The notes: generated from the sequence alone by a model not told the origin. A stretch of DNA of 64,000 nt from JAGVPT01 sp963717445 (GCA_963717445.1 OY970334.1:3162001-3226000), one strand, 5' to 3'. Shown: positions 48,255-57,997, counted from the stretch's first letter. A program made the numbers and translations.

Positions 48255-50666
48255 ATGAAGTCCAAGTTAAAAATCTTTACCGGAATTTTGGGCTCGTTGG
48301 TTGTTATCACGATTGTTACGCTTCTCATCTTACGTTATCTTGTGACGAAGTCGTTTCCAGTGGTGGATGGCACTCTCGTCGTTGAAGGATTACAAAATCC
48401 TGTAACAATTCAACGGGATGAGTTTGGGATACCCCATATTTTTGCGGCAAATGAACACGACCTTTTTTTTGCTCAAGGGTACGTCCATGCACAAGACCGC
48501 TTGTGGCAGATGGACGTAGCTCGGCGGGCCGGTGAGGGACGGTTGTCGGAAGTCTTCGGATCATCAACGCTAAATTTTGATCGACTGTTCAGGACAATCG
48601 GGATGGAGCGGATCGCCGAGAAGCTCGAACAGAATTTGCATCCTGAGTCCCGCCGCGTACTTCAAGCGTACAGCGACGGCGTAAACGCATTCATCACATC
48701 ACACCGCGGCAAATATCCGGTGGAATTCGATATGTTGAATTACACACCCGAGGAATGGAAGCCGATCCATTCGCTCCTTGTCGCCCGGCTGATGGCATGG
48801 GAATTGAACATCTCGTGGTACGTCGACCTGGTGCTGGGAGATGTATATAAAACATTCGGTGAGGAAAAAGCACGGGAGATTTTTCCCACCTATCCTGAGA
48901 ATGCCCCCGTCATTGTCCCGAAGGAACTTCGGACAAATTTATTTTCCGATAACATGCTCAAGCTTATCGACGTTGACCAGGGATTTAGGATGTTGTACGG
49001 AATAACCGGAACACACATCGGGAGCAATGCGTGGGCTGTAGGTCCGCAAAAATCCGTCAGCGGAAAAGCAATGCTGGCGAACGACCCGCATCTCGGTTTC
49101 TCCGCTCCGTCAAAATGGTACGAACTTCATCTCCACGGGGGCGAATACGATGTCGCCGGTGTTTCTCTTCCCGGCACACCTATGGTCGTCATCGGTCATA
49201 ATCAGCATATCGCTTGGGGACTGACAAATGTCATGGCAGACGACGCCGATTTTTATCTCGAGATGACAAATTCAACGGGGGAGTATCTCTTTCGTGATGT
49301 GTGGATCCCCATGACGGTCATTCAAGATACAATTATTGTGAAAGACTCTTCCTCGGTTATTTTGACGATCAAATCAACTCACCACGGTCCGATTATCAAC
49401 GATGTTAACCCCGTCGATTCAATTACCAAAGACGCTTTGGTCTCAATGCGGTGGACGGGGCAAGATGTCAGCGATGAATTGTATTCGCTGATCCTCATCA
49501 ACAAAGCAAAAAATTGGAACGAGTTTAAAAGCGGGGTCAAAGAATTTTCCGTTCCCGGTCAAAACTTCGTTTATGCCGACATCGACGGAAATATCGGCTA
49601 CCTCGCCGGGGTTCGCCTGCCGATTCGCTCAGCGCAAAACCCAACGCTTCCGATGCCCGGTTGGACCGGCCAGTATGAGTGGACAGGGTTTGTTCCGTTC
49701 GAACGATTGCCATCCCTGTACAACCCCCCGCAGCATTTTATTGCAACGGCCAACAACAAAATGACCGACAATTCGTACCCGTACTATATCTCAAACCTAT
49801 GGGAACCGCCGTCCCGGATTCAGCGCCTTGACGAGCTGTTGCGGAAACAGGAAAAATTCTCGGTTGAAGATTTTGAGCGGATCCAGGGAGATTACTTTTC
49901 ATATTTTGCCAAGGAAACGACGCCGTATATTCTCCACGCGTATGATTCTGTAACGGTCACTAATGCCGATATCAAAACTGCGTTAAGATATTTTCAGAAC
50001 TGGCATTTCCAGCTTTCGAAAGATGACGTGCCGGCGACGCTCTTCCAGGTATTCTTTACACATTTGTTGAAGAACATTTTTCTAGCCAAAATGGGAGAGG
50101 CGTTGTATCAAAAATATATTTTCATGGCGAACATTCCGTATCGCACCGTCCCCGCGTTGTTGCGAAATCCTTCGTCCTGGTGGTTTGACGATCCGTCAAC
50201 GCCGCAAGTAGAAACGCGCGACAACGTTATCAGAAAAAGTCTGGGGGAAGCAATTCGGGAGTTGAAAGCCACGCTCGGCGGAGAAATGAAAACGTGGCAA
50301 TGGGGGCTCCTCCACACGGTAACATTTCGGCACCCGTTCGGTGCGCAGCCCCCCCTTGGTGCTGTTTTTAACATTGGTCCGTTCCCTGTGGGGGGTTCGG
50401 GAACGACGCTCAACAATGGAGAGTATTATCTGGGGGCTCCATACCAGGAAACCCTGGGACCCTCGATGCGGCAAATCATCGATTTCTCCGACATCAACGG
50501 CGCACGTTCAGTTATTACGACGGGTGAATCGGGACAGCCGATGCATGAACACTATTCCGACCAGACGCCGTTGTGGCTGAGCGGGGAATACCATCAAATG
50601 CCGATCGACAGCGCGCGTGTTGCAGTGGTAACGAAACACACGCTTATTCTTCTTCCTGCCAAATAA
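48255..50666 (+). CDS. Penicillin acylase family (Ntn-hydrolase) protein
   Basis: 803 residues. It has an N-terminal membrane anchor (IFTGILGSLVVITIVTLLIL), then the alpha region (VTIQRDEFGIPHIFAANEHD, FAQGYVHAQDRLWQMDVARR). The autoproteolytic site is GTHIG|SNAWAVG, making Ser257 the N-terminal nucleophile of the beta chain. Beta-chain landmarks are NDPHLGFSAPSKWYELHL and GHNQHIAWGLTNVMADDADF, with the conserved Asn in ATANNKM. The substrate may be beta-lactams, acyl-homoserine lactones or other amides; sequence alone cannot say. Pyruvate kinase follows after 18 bases. Confidence 0.92.
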   Translation: MKSKLKIFTGILGSLVVITIVTLLILRYLVTKSFPVVDGTLVVEGLQNPVTIQRDEFGIPHIFAANEHDLFFAQGYVHAQDRLWQMDVARRAGEGRLSEVFGSSTLNFDRLFRTIGMERIAEKLEQNLHPESRRVLQAYSDGVNAFITSHRGKYPVEFDMLNYTPEEWKPIHSLLVARLMAWELNISWYVDLVLGDVYKTFGEEKAREIFPTYPENAPVIVPKELRTNLFSDNMLKLIDVDQGFRMLYGITGTHIGSNAWAVGPQKSVSGKAMLANDPHLGFSAPSKWYELHLHGGEYDVAGVSLPGTPMVVIGHNQHIAWGLTNVMADDADFYLEMTNSTGEYLFRDVWIPMTVIQDTIIVKDSSSVILTIKSTHHGPIINDVNPVDSITKDALVSMRWTGQDVSDELYSLILINKAKNWNEFKSGVKEFSVPGQNFVYADIDGNIGYLAGVRLPIRSAQNPTLPMPGWTGQYEWTGFVPFERLPSLYNPPQHFIATANNKMTDNSYPYYISNLWEPPSRIQRLDELLRKQEKFSVEDFERIQGDYFSYFAKETTPYILHAYDSVTVTNADIKTALRYFQNWHFQLSKDDVPATLFQVFFTHLLKNIFLAKMGEALYQKYIFMANIPYRTVPALLRNPSSWWFDDPSTPQVETRDNVIRKSLGEAIRELKATLGGEMKTWQWGLLHTVTFRHPFGAQPPLGAVFNIGPFPVGGSGTTLNNGEYYLGAPYQETLGPSMRQIIDFSDINGARSVITTGESGQPMHEHYSDQTPLWLSGEYHQMPIDSARVAVVTKHTLILLPAK

Positions 50667-50684
50667 ACAAAGGATACCTTTCCG

Positions 50685-52127
50685 ATGCGAATTCATAATC
50701 TATACGGCAAAACAAAAATTGTTTGCACTCTCGGGCCGGCGTCTTCCTCGGTGGATGTCGTTGAAAAAATGATCCGGGCCGGAATGGATGTGGTGCGCCT
50801 GAACTTTTCACACAGCACCCATGAAGAACATCATGCCGCAATGAAGGCCGTACGTGAAGCGGCAGAACGGGCGGGCGAACCGATCGCCATTCTTCAGGAT
50901 CTGCAGGGGCCGAAGATCAGGACGGGCAAGCTCGCCTTGCCTGAGGTGAGACTGAACGACGGCTCGAAATTCACGATCACCATCAACGAAATTGCCGGGA
51001 ACGAAGAACGTGTTTCCACTACCTACCAGAATTTGCCGAAGGACGTTAAGCCCGGTGACACCATTCTGATGGACGACGGCCTGCTGCAGCTCAAGGTTTT
51101 GAAATCGACCGCAACCGATGTTACGACCGAGGTCGTCCACGGCGGAATTCTAAAGGAACACAAGGGCATTAACCTGCCGGGAGTGGCGGTGAGCGCGCCG
51201 TCATTGACCGAAAAAGATATTGAAGACCTTGAGTTCGGTATCGCGAACGACATTGATTACGTCGCGCTCTCTTTCGTTCGCACGGGCGACGATATACGCC
51301 GCCTCAGGAACTTTATTATTTCGAAAATCGACAAGCGGAAGAAGCTGCCGATTATCGCAAAAATCGAAAAACGGGAAGCCCTGCAAAATATCGATGAGAT
51401 TATTTATGAAGCGGATGCGATCATGGTGGCACGGGGCGATCTCGGCGTTGAATGTGCAACGGAAGACGTCCCCATCGCTCAGAAGATGATTTGCAAGAAG
51501 GCGAACGCTGCCGGTAAGCCGGTGATCATTGCAACGCAAATGCTTGAGTCGATGATTGAAAACCCGCGCCCGACACGCGCCGAGGCGAACGACGTTGCGA
51601 ACGGTGTGCTCGACGGCGCCGATGCAGTGATGCTGAGCGGTGAAACGTCTGTCGGAAAGTACGTTGTCGAGGTCGTTCAAACGATGGATTCAATTATTCG
51701 GCGAGCGGAAGAAGAGTACCGCGATCAGCTTGGCCTTCCGGATGAAATAAGCGACAGGCAAACTGAAGTTTTCAAAGCCCTCGGGCGCGCGGCATGCGTT
51801 CTGGCGAAACAAATCGGAGCGGCTGCCATTGTCCCTATTACTCACTCGGGTGAAACGGCGAAAACAATCGCTAAGTACAGGCCGTACGGGAAAATTATCG
51901 CGGTCACTGACCGCGAGCGCATCAGGCGAAGATTGAATTTGGTGTGGGGCGTTCGGTCCATTTTAGTACCGAATATCGGTGATACCGACTCAACGTTGGC
52001 AATCATTCAACAAGAACTGCTGAAATCGGGATATGTCAGCAAGGGGGATTATATTGTGATGACCGCCGGCATTCCCCTCCTTGCACGCGGCACCACAAAT
52101 ATGGTGAAGGTAGAAAAAATATCGTAG
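50685..52127 (+). CDS. pyk: Pyruvate kinase
   Basis: 480 residues; converts phosphoenolpyruvate and ADP to pyruvate and ATP. Landmarks are KIVCTLGPASSS, VVRLNFSHST, LQDLQGPKIRTG, DVDYVALSF-like DIDYVALSFVRTGDD, the active-site signature IIAKIEKREALQNIDEII (catalytic Lys), MVARGDLGVE, PVIIATQMLESMIENPRPTR, and AVMLSGETSVGKY. The C-terminal domain carries PITHSGETAKTIAKYRP. Length and motifs are normal. It is probably cotranscribed with the acylase gene. Confidence 0.96.
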   Translation: MRIHNLYGKTKIVCTLGPASSSVDVVEKMIRAGMDVVRLNFSHSTHEEHHAAMKAVREAAERAGEPIAILQDLQGPKIRTGKLALPEVRLNDGSKFTITINEIAGNEERVSTTYQNLPKDVKPGDTILMDDGLLQLKVLKSTATDVTTEVVHGGILKEHKGINLPGVAVSAPSLTEKDIEDLEFGIANDIDYVALSFVRTGDDIRRLRNFIISKIDKRKKLPIIAKIEKREALQNIDEIIYEADAIMVARGDLGVECATEDVPIAQKMICKKANAAGKPVIIATQMLESMIENPRPTRAEANDVANGVLDGADAVMLSGETSVGKYVVEVVQTMDSIIRRAEEEYRDQLGLPDEISDRQTEVFKALGRAACVLAKQIGAAAIVPITHSGETAKTIAKYRPYGKIIAVTDRERIRRRLNLVWGVRSILVPNIGDTDSTLAIIQQELLKSGYVSKGDYIVMTAGIPLLARGTTNMVKVEKIS

Positions 52128-52164
52128 AGGGAGTTCGCCCGCTCAGGTTGAACCCCGTTCAAGA

Positions 52165-52321
52165 TTACAGGCTGACTTCGGAAATATAATCGTCGATGTC
52201 GTAGCGGACGTTGACGTTCTCGATACTGCGATTGTTCGTACCGCTTCCGGATCAGAAAAGGGAGCGCGACAATTCCCGCAACGACCGCCGTCCACGTAAT
52301 GATTTTAAGCATGGTCCTCAT
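52165..52321 (-). CDS. Small membrane protein, +1 frameshifted
   Basis: It starts at 52321 (MRTMLK) or 52312 (MLKIITW). One helix, TAVVAGIVALPFLIR, is followed by KRY. The start frame then runs into unrelated basic sequence, but skipping one base after the in-frame TAC (52240-52238) gives NNRSIENVNVRYDIDDYIS, then EVSL and a stop at 52165-52167. The acidic VRYDIDDYI tail is typical of a genuine small inner-membrane protein. The start lies 3 bases after the stop of the 49-residue gene upstream, which argues that the pair is real. Function is unknown. Confidence 0.6.
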
Positions 52322-52324
52322 GAT

Positions 52325-52474
52325 TTATTGTAGTGTGAGAATCACTTCCTCGCACAAAATAACAGAGTATGTGATGGCATCCCATTGCTGCTTGTCCATT
52401 TCGTCGAGCAGAAGCTCTTCAATCGCCCGGCGTTCTTCCTGCGAAAGATTTCCAAACCCGAATGATGTTTTCAT
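52325..52474 (-). CDS. Small acidic protein, 49 residues
   Basis: A short complete gene starting at 52474 behind an excellent GAGGAGGAA ribosome binding site. The protein starts MKTSFGFGNLSQEERRAIEE, then LLLDEMDKQQWDAITYSVIL, then CEEVILTLQ: helical, acidic and soluble. It is translationally linked to the small membrane protein immediately downstream. I do not recognise the family. Confidence 0.75.
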   Translation of the reverse strand: MKTSFGFGNLSQEERRAIEELLLDEMDKQQWDAITYSVILCEEVILTLQ

Positions 52475-52573
52475 ACTCTTATTCCTCCTCTCTTCAATTA
52501 TAAGAAACGAAGAAAAGGGAAAAAAGTTGTGCCCGCCGTCAATTTTTTTTGTCCGTAGTTTCCAGTACCGGCT

Positions 52574-54691
52574 TCAAACGTAGTATTTCCTGACGTACTC
52601 CGCCACCATCCGGTGCGTGTTGTACTGCGGAACAAGTGTTGCGATTGACCGCCGGATGCGCTGCAGCCATTGGCGGGGAATATTTTTTTCGTCGCGCTGG
52701 TAGAACTCGGGAACAATGTGGTTCTTGATCACGGAAAAAAGATTTTCAGCGTCGATGATGTCCTGATGTTCGGCGAGTGCCGGCGTTTCATCGTTCCCGA
52801 TAGCCCAGCCGTTGGTGTTGTCGCACGCTTCACGCCACCACCCGTCCATGATGCTGCAGTTTAACCCTCCGTGAATGGCCACCTTTTGTCCGCTCGTGCC
52901 GCTGGCTTCAAGCGGGCGGCGCGGATTATTCAGCCAAACATCGGCGCCGGCCACAAGATGCCGCGCAACATCGATGTCGTAATTTTCCAGAAAGACAACT
53001 TTTCCGAAGAGGCGCGGATTGTTTGTCAGCTCGATGATATGCTTGATAAATTTTTTCCCCTCATCATCACGCGGGTGTGCTTTCCCGGAAAAAATCAATT
53101 GTACAGGCAGCTTTTCATCGTTGAATAATTCGATTGTGCGTTCAAGATCGGTAAAAATCAACGGTGCGCGTTTGTACGTTGCGAACCGGCGCGAAAATCC
53201 GATCGTAAGAACATCGGGGTTCAGCACTTTTTCGTACACTGCAGTACCGTTTCCGAAACGAGAATACTGCACGCGCAGCGTATGCCGGGCAAATTCAACA
53301 AGGCCCCGCCGCAGTTCGTACCGCAGCGACCACAATGCCTCATCCGAAATGACTTTGTTTTGAACTGCGTTCTCCCAGAATCCGTGATCGAGGTAATGTC
53401 CCTGCCATTCCTTCCCGAGATGCTTGCTCCAGAAGCGTTCCGATTTTTCGTTCAGCCAGCCGCCGATATGCACGCCGTTGGTAATGTATCCGATAGGGAC
53501 ATTGCTCGCCGGGATGTCTCGGTATAATGGTTTCCACATTTCGCGGCTTATCTCTCCATGCAATTCGCTGACGCCGTTCGCTGCACGCGACATTCTCAAG
53601 GCGAGCACGGTCATGCAAAATGTTTCGTTCACATCGTCGGCGTTGACACGTCCATAATTCATCAGTTCTTCAGTCGAAATTTTCATTGCTTTGGTCATCG
53701 ATGAAAAAACATGTTCCATCAGATCCCGTGGGAAGCGGTCGTGCCCTGCTGGGACCGGCGTATGAGTTGTGAACACGCATTGCCGTTTGACATTTTCCAC
53801 AGCCGCACTTGTGCCGCCGTTTTTTTCCAACTCTTCCCGTAAAAGCTCAAGCGTAAGGAAAGCCGAGTGCCCTTCATTCATATGGAATGTGGAAGGATGA
53901 ATGTCCAACGCGCGCAACAATCGTACCCCTCCAACCCCGAGAATAATTTCCTGAGAGATGCGTGTGGTGCTGTCGCCGCCGTAGACATGCGCCGTGAGGT
54001 CTCGGAAACGCTCTTCGTTTTCTTTGACATTGGTGTCGAGCAGATACACGACGCTGCGCCCAATGTTCAGCCTCCATGTATGGAATCGCACAGTGCTGAA
54101 CCCGATGTTCACCAAACAACGTACAGGCTGGCCGTTTTCGTCAACGACGATTTTTAAGGGAAGTTTAGCCGGGTCGGCGGAAACATACTGCTCGTTCTGC
54201 CAGCCGTCGGCCGCAATACGTTGTTCAAAATATCCCTGACGGTAGAAGAGTGAAACGCCGACAAAAGGCACTCCAAGGTCGCTTGCCGATTTCGTGTGGT
54301 CCCCGGCGAGAATACCGAGCCCGCCTGAATAGGTTCGCAAACTTTCGTGGAAACCAAATTCGGCGCTGAAATATGCGACCGGTCCATTCAGCCTTTTCGC
54401 TTCAGACGACGACCAGGTTTTTTTCTTGTTCATGTAAGCGTCAAAATCTTTCCAGGCGGTTTCTATCCTGTCCGCAAACTCATCATCTCCAAGACGAGCC
54501 TGTACCTCTTCATTTGACATCTCTGTGAGGAGTGCGACAGGATTGTGATGTGTCCGCTCCCATACCTCGGGTGAGAGATCATGGAAAATCGATTGGGCTT
54601 CAAAATTCCATGACCACCATAAATTTTGTGCGAGGGCGTGAAGCTTTTTAAGCAGAGGGGATGAATCAACCACGAACGAATATGCGCTCAT
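52574..54691 (-). CDS. glgP: Alpha-glucan phosphorylase (GT35)
   Basis: 705 residues from MSAYSFV; a GTG 14 codons upstream is possible but less likely. It releases glucose-1-phosphate from alpha-1,4-glucans with PLP. Landmarks are LHALAQNLWWSWNFEA, GPVAYFSAEFGFHESLRTYS, GGLGILAGDHTKSASDLGVP, FHMNEGHSAFLTLEL, FTTHTPVPAGHDRF, NGVHIGGWL and the PLP region NNPRRPLEASGTSGQKVAIH, where Lys of GQK sits at the expected position for the cofactor Schiff base (usual form GMKA). It is the shorter bacterial type, without the regulatory N-terminus of animal enzymes. Confidence 0.93.
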   Translation of the reverse strand: MSAYSFVVDSSPLLKKLHALAQNLWWSWNFEAQSIFHDLSPEVWERTHHNPVALLTEMSNEEVQARLGDDEFADRIETAWKDFDAYMNKKKTWSSSEAKRLNGPVAYFSAEFGFHESLRTYSGGLGILAGDHTKSASDLGVPFVGVSLFYRQGYFEQRIAADGWQNEQYVSADPAKLPLKIVVDENGQPVRCLVNIGFSTVRFHTWRLNIGRSVVYLLDTNVKENEERFRDLTAHVYGGDSTTRISQEIILGVGGVRLLRALDIHPSTFHMNEGHSAFLTLELLREELEKNGGTSAAVENVKRQCVFTTHTPVPAGHDRFPRDLMEHVFSSMTKAMKISTEELMNYGRVNADDVNETFCMTVLALRMSRAANGVSELHGEISREMWKPLYRDIPASNVPIGYITNGVHIGGWLNEKSERFWSKHLGKEWQGHYLDHGFWENAVQNKVISDEALWSLRYELRRGLVEFARHTLRVQYSRFGNGTAVYEKVLNPDVLTIGFSRRFATYKRAPLIFTDLERTIELFNDEKLPVQLIFSGKAHPRDDEGKKFIKHIIELTNNPRLFGKVVFLENYDIDVARHLVAGADVWLNNPRRPLEASGTSGQKVAIHGGLNCSIMDGWWREACDNTNGWAIGNDETPALAEHQDIIDAENLFSVIKNHIVPEFYQRDEKNIPRQWLQRIRRSIATLVPQYNTHRMVAEYVRKYYV

Positions 54692-54832
54692 TTCCACTTT
54701 TGCGTTTGTGAACGATATGAAATTGGAAAGCACTAATTAATTAAAAAAAATGCAGAAAATCCAGCAAAATTGATGGAAATATTTCAAGAGGAAATTGGTA
54801 GAAGATATGTGGGGGATGGGGAACACGGTGGG

Positions 54833-55324
54833 CTATTTTCTCATCAATTGCATTTGTTCGTTGGTGAGAAGCCATACGAGAACGCCTGCACCCCGCTGTA
54901 CCGGCGATCCGACCTCGACACAGGCGAGCGATGCCTTCTTGATGCTAAGTTTTGGCTCGCCATTTATGTTGATAAGGTGAGCAACGCAGCGACTGACAAA
55001 AGGTTTGTGGCTTACAAGTAGCAGCCGGCTATCGCGCGGAAATGACTGAAGTTCGCGAAACAAATTCAGCGGGTCAGCCGTCGATATCAATTGTTCAAGA
55101 ATTTGGATGCGAATGGATGGGAATTGTTTCGCAACGATTTCTGCGGTGGCTTTGGCTCGCGCCATAGGGCTTGTGAGAATGGCGGTAATATTCAGCTTCA
55201 GGAGGTGAACGGCGTCTGAAACGCGTTCTGCCTCCGCAATTCCCTCTGGCGTTAGTTCCCGGTCTATGTCATTGGCGTGCCCTTCGGTCTCTGCATCGGC
55301 ATGGCGGAGAAAGTAGAGGCGCAT
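54833..55324 (-). CDS. SixA-like phosphohistidine phosphatase
   Basis: 163 residues of the histidine phosphatase superfamily. The RHG-type motif is LYFLRHADAE at residues 3-12 with catalytic His8. Conserved RELTPEGIAEAERV and TSPMARAKATAEIV follow, and the second His lies in LLLVSHKPFVSRCV. The size matches SixA, which dephosphorylates phosphohistidine proteins. It lies between glgP and the adenosine deaminase gene on the same strand; the relevant phospho-protein is not indicated. Confidence 0.88.
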   Translation of the reverse strand: MRLYFLRHADAETEGHANDIDRELTPEGIAEAERVSDAVHLLKLNITAILTSPMARAKATAEIVAKQFPSIRIQILEQLISTADPLNLFRELQSFPRDSRLLLVSHKPFVSRCVAHLININGEPKLSIKKASLACVEVGSPVQRGAGVLVWLLTNEQMQLMRK

Positions 55325-55389
55325 TAAAATATTTCCTTAGATGAGATTACTCGGATTGCGCAGAATCTGATAATCAGAGAAATCAATAA

Positions 55390-56479
55390 TTACTTTTTCT
55401 TCAACGCATTTTTTGCTTTCACATATCCCGGTTTGAGCACGTCATAGATGATCGCGATGCGCTGCTTATATGGAATAAATGCGCTCTTCATTGCATTGAT
55501 TGTGATCTTCTCAAGCTCTTCAAGAGTCAACCCGAAATGTTCTGCGGCGGTGCAATACTCATCGGTCAAGGTAATGCCGCTCATTAAGCGGTCATCGGTA
55601 TTCAAGGTAACACGGAATTTATAGCGATAAAAAATTCCGAAGGGATGTTCATCAATGCTGTTAACTGCGCCGGTATGGAGGTTGCTTGTCAAACAGATTT
55701 CGAGTGGAATGCGTTTGTCAAGCACGTACTGCGCAAGCGTTCCCATGCTCAACACCTGTCCGTCTTTTACCCTCATATCTTCGATCAACCGTGTAGCATG
55801 CCCCACCCGGTGCGCACCGCACCATTGAATGGCCTGCCAAATTGATTCTTTGCCGAACGCTTCGCCGGCATGAACGGTGATATTGAAGTTCTCCCGTTGG
55901 ATGTAGTGAAACGCATCGATGTGCTTTTTTGGCGGGTATCCTCCTTCTTCGCCTGCGAGATCAAATCCTACAACTCCCTGACTTCGAAAATCAACGGCTA
56001 GTTCTGCAATCTCCTGCGATATTTTAGGGTCCATATTTCTCATCGCACAGATAAGAAGTCCGTACTCGACTCCAAAATCCTTCTTTCCGCGTTCTAATCC
56101 GCGAAGAACAGCCTTCACAATTCTTTCGTTGTGTAGCCCCTTTTGTTGATGGAAGACTGGGGCGAAACGCGTTTCCAGGTACACGACGCCGTCATTTTTC
56201 ATATCTTCGAGGGTTTCGTATGCGACACGCTCGAGCGCTTCTTCCGTTTGCATAACGCCGCAGGTATGCTCGAATCCTTCAAGGAAGAGAGGGAGGCTTC
56301 CGCGTTGCGCCCCGCGCTGAAACCATTCCGCGAGTTCACCGGCATCCGTTGTCGGCAATTTTGTATATTGTTGATCGCGCGCTAAATCGATGACTGTTTG
56401 TGGCCGGACGCCGCCGTCGAGGTGGTCGTGGAGGAGAACTTTGGGTACCTGTACGAAGGAAATTTTTGGTCAGCTTCAT
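55390..56479 (-). CDS. add: Adenosine deaminase, N-terminus out of frame with its start
   Basis: The catalytic frame reads VPKVLLHDHLDGGVRPQTVI, with the metal-binding HxH, then GVVYLETRFAP, VHAGEAFGKES, VGHATRLIE, CLTSNLHTGAV and LNTDDRLMSG. This is a complete adenosine deaminase (zinc hydrolase; adenosine to inosine) of about 360 residues. The frame has no ATG, GTG or TTG between an upstream stop and VPKV; only an ATT occurs. An ATG at 56479 reads MKLTKNFLR, which looks like the family's usual lead-in if one extra base near 56452 (CGT-A-CAG) is removed. So this is either an unusual start or a +1 shift. Confidence 0.85.
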
Positions 56480-56625
56480 GGGGGGCCGAGAAAATATGTC
56501 GGTAGAATAATTTACCTATAATGTACGAATGAAAGTCCTAAGTTCCAACGGGAATGAATTCTTGGAAGTGGGGTCTTTTGAATATGAATAGATTAAACCG
56601 AAATAAGAGGTGGGCGTTCTACCTG

Positions 56626-57309
56626 TTAATCGCCGTGGTTATGTCCTCCTATCCTTCGGTAGCATCCGCTAATGTATTCCCATTGGAACCCGAACACAGT
56701 TTCGCGTCTTTCGCCATTATTGTCAAAGTATATGATTTTCCCGTAAAACTGTCTCTCGTTTTGCGGGGTTGGTCTCCAATAATAAAGGCTATCGTAGTGC
56801 CTAAGTGGAAGAACGAGGCTTTCACTTGGGGCAATGGTGAATTCGTCTGCACTTGTCGAGTTGTGCGTGAAAGTGTCAGGGTTAAACGCGAATTGATTTC
56901 TTGTCCAATAATGGAAGTTGTAACCAATCCAGACTTTTTGTGCCGGAGTTTTTCCAAAATTTACAATAGCGACCTTAATCATTTCTTCACCATTGAAGGA
57001 AAATGGTGTAGGATTAACGGCGCTTACATAGGCTCGCAATTCGGCCTCGGTAGCATTTTTACTAATCCACGCCTGTATTACACTCACAGCGACAAGGCAA
57101 GCGGTTACAGCTCCCAAAATGTACGCAGAGCGGTTCTTTTTGAAATCAGTTCGCCACGGATGCTTTATATCTTCTGCGGGGTCATTTTTTTGTTGTGTGG
57201 GGGACACTGTTGGGGTATTGCGTTCTGCCAAGAAAGAAGTATCGGGCGATTTTTTGTTTATCTGTTTATTGGAATCGGGTTCCTCTCTTTGAGTGTGTTT
57301 TTTTCCCAT
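56626..57309 (-). CDS. Single-pass membrane protein of unknown function
   Basis: 227 residues. A charged, disordered cytoplasmic N-terminus (1-60) precedes one helix (YILGAVTACLVAVSVIQAWI, about 65-84). An extracytoplasmic beta domain follows (AELRAYVSAVNPTPFSFNGE, IKVAIVNFGKTPAQKVWIGY, GKIIYFDNNGERRETVFGF). The pattern RAYV..., N.G.TPA and a late GKI.Y.D strand is a widespread hypothetical family. AAGGGG precedes the ATG. The opposite-strand ORF of similar length is rejected as a shadow. Confidence 0.72.
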   Translation of the reverse strand: MGKKHTQREEPDSNKQINKKSPDTSFLAERNTPTVSPTQQKNDPAEDIKHPWRTDFKKNRSAYILGAVTACLVAVSVIQAWISKNATEAELRAYVSAVNPTPFSFNGEEMIKVAIVNFGKTPAQKVWIGYNFHYWTRNQFAFNPDTFTHNSTSADEFTIAPSESLVLPLRHYDSLYYWRPTPQNERQFYGKIIYFDNNGERRETVFGFQWEYISGCYRRIGGHNHGD

Positions 57310-57341
57310 TTGGCAATCCCCTTCTAAATTTTTTGAGTGAT

Positions 57342-57656
57342 ATGAACAAAGGTAAGGAAAAAAATTTTAAAGAGAAACAACTAATGTTTTGCCTCAGTAA
57401 ATGGCTTCCTAAAGAAGAAGCATTCGCATTGGCAAAATCAATGAAGACCAACGACAAGTGGTATATTTACAAAATATCAGAGAATTCGAAAGCGAGGCAC
57501 ATTAAGGATCGAGAGGGTTTTGTCGTGGTTAGGGCTTATCGGAGGGGTGAAACGGTTAGAGCGGGAGGAGGGATTTTTGTGGACTCAGAGAATATTTGCT
57601 TGGTTATACAAAAAGCCCCCACATGGATTCGGAGTGCGGGCATAGTTTCTATTTAA
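57342..57656 (+). CDS. Hypothetical protein, 104 residues
   Basis: It starts at MNKGKEKNFKEKQLMFCLSK; the frame is open upstream, but that part overlaps the minus-strand membrane gene. The body (LPKEEAFALAKSMKTNDKWY, EGFVVVRAYRRGETVRAGGG, IFVDSENICLVIQ) has the composition of a small folded protein. There is no family match that I know. Its last 4 bases overlap the 3' end of mazF on the other strand. Confidence 0.5.
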   Translation: MNKGKEKNFKEKQLMFCLSKWLPKEEAFALAKSMKTNDKWYIYKISENSKARHIKDREGFVVVRAYRRGETVRAGGGIFVDSENICLVIQKAPTWIRSAGIVSI

Positions 57657-57997
57657 AGGCTCAGAGCCGTTCTCAATCCTACGTCAATTTTATGCATTAT
57701 GCTTGCATTAAGATTTCCACGTTTTTCGACAAGCCTTCCCTCATCAACTGCTTTTACCTGTTCACACAAAACAATGGAGTCTTTCGTTGTACCACCCTCA
57801 CCCTTGCGGATGAGAATGTGGATTACATCGGCTTTTTTCCCTACCCCATCGGTGATGGGACAGACTATTGTTAAACCGGAAAACTCATTAACCGTATTTG
57901 ACGAAACTACCACACAGGGTCTTTTTTTCTGAATTTCCTTTCCTACAGATGGATCAGGCATTACATCGTACACTTCCCCCCTCTGAATACCGCTCAT
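57653..57997 (-). CDS. MazF/PemK-type toxin
   Basis: 114 residues. MSGIQRGEVYDVMPDP, KKRPCVVVSSNTVNEFSGL, TIVCPITDGV and DSIVLCEQVKAVDEGRLVEK follow the MazF order (beta strand RGxVY, RPxVVVS, PxT, xxxQVxxxDxxRL). The family cleaves RNA at short motifs. Its start shares one base with the stop of the antitoxin gene just upstream, the usual type II arrangement. Confidence 0.92.
   Translation of the reverse strand: MSGIQRGEVYDVMPDPSVGKEIQKKRPCVVVSSNTVNEFSGLTIVCPITDGVGKKADVIHILIRKGEGGTTKDSIVLCEQVKAVDEGRLVEKRGNLNASIMHKIDVGLRTALSL

Noticed and set aside
52148..52162. TTGAAC-CCC-GTTCAA palindrome after pyk as a terminator
   Set aside because: Six-base stem of low GC without a T-run; too weak to call.
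56554..57327. Plus-strand frame of 257 codons with a signal-like start
   Set aside because: The minus-strand frame over the same bases has a ribosome binding site, one clean helix and a recognisable extracytoplasmic domain pattern; the plus frame reads as a shadow rich in Cys, Phe and Arg.
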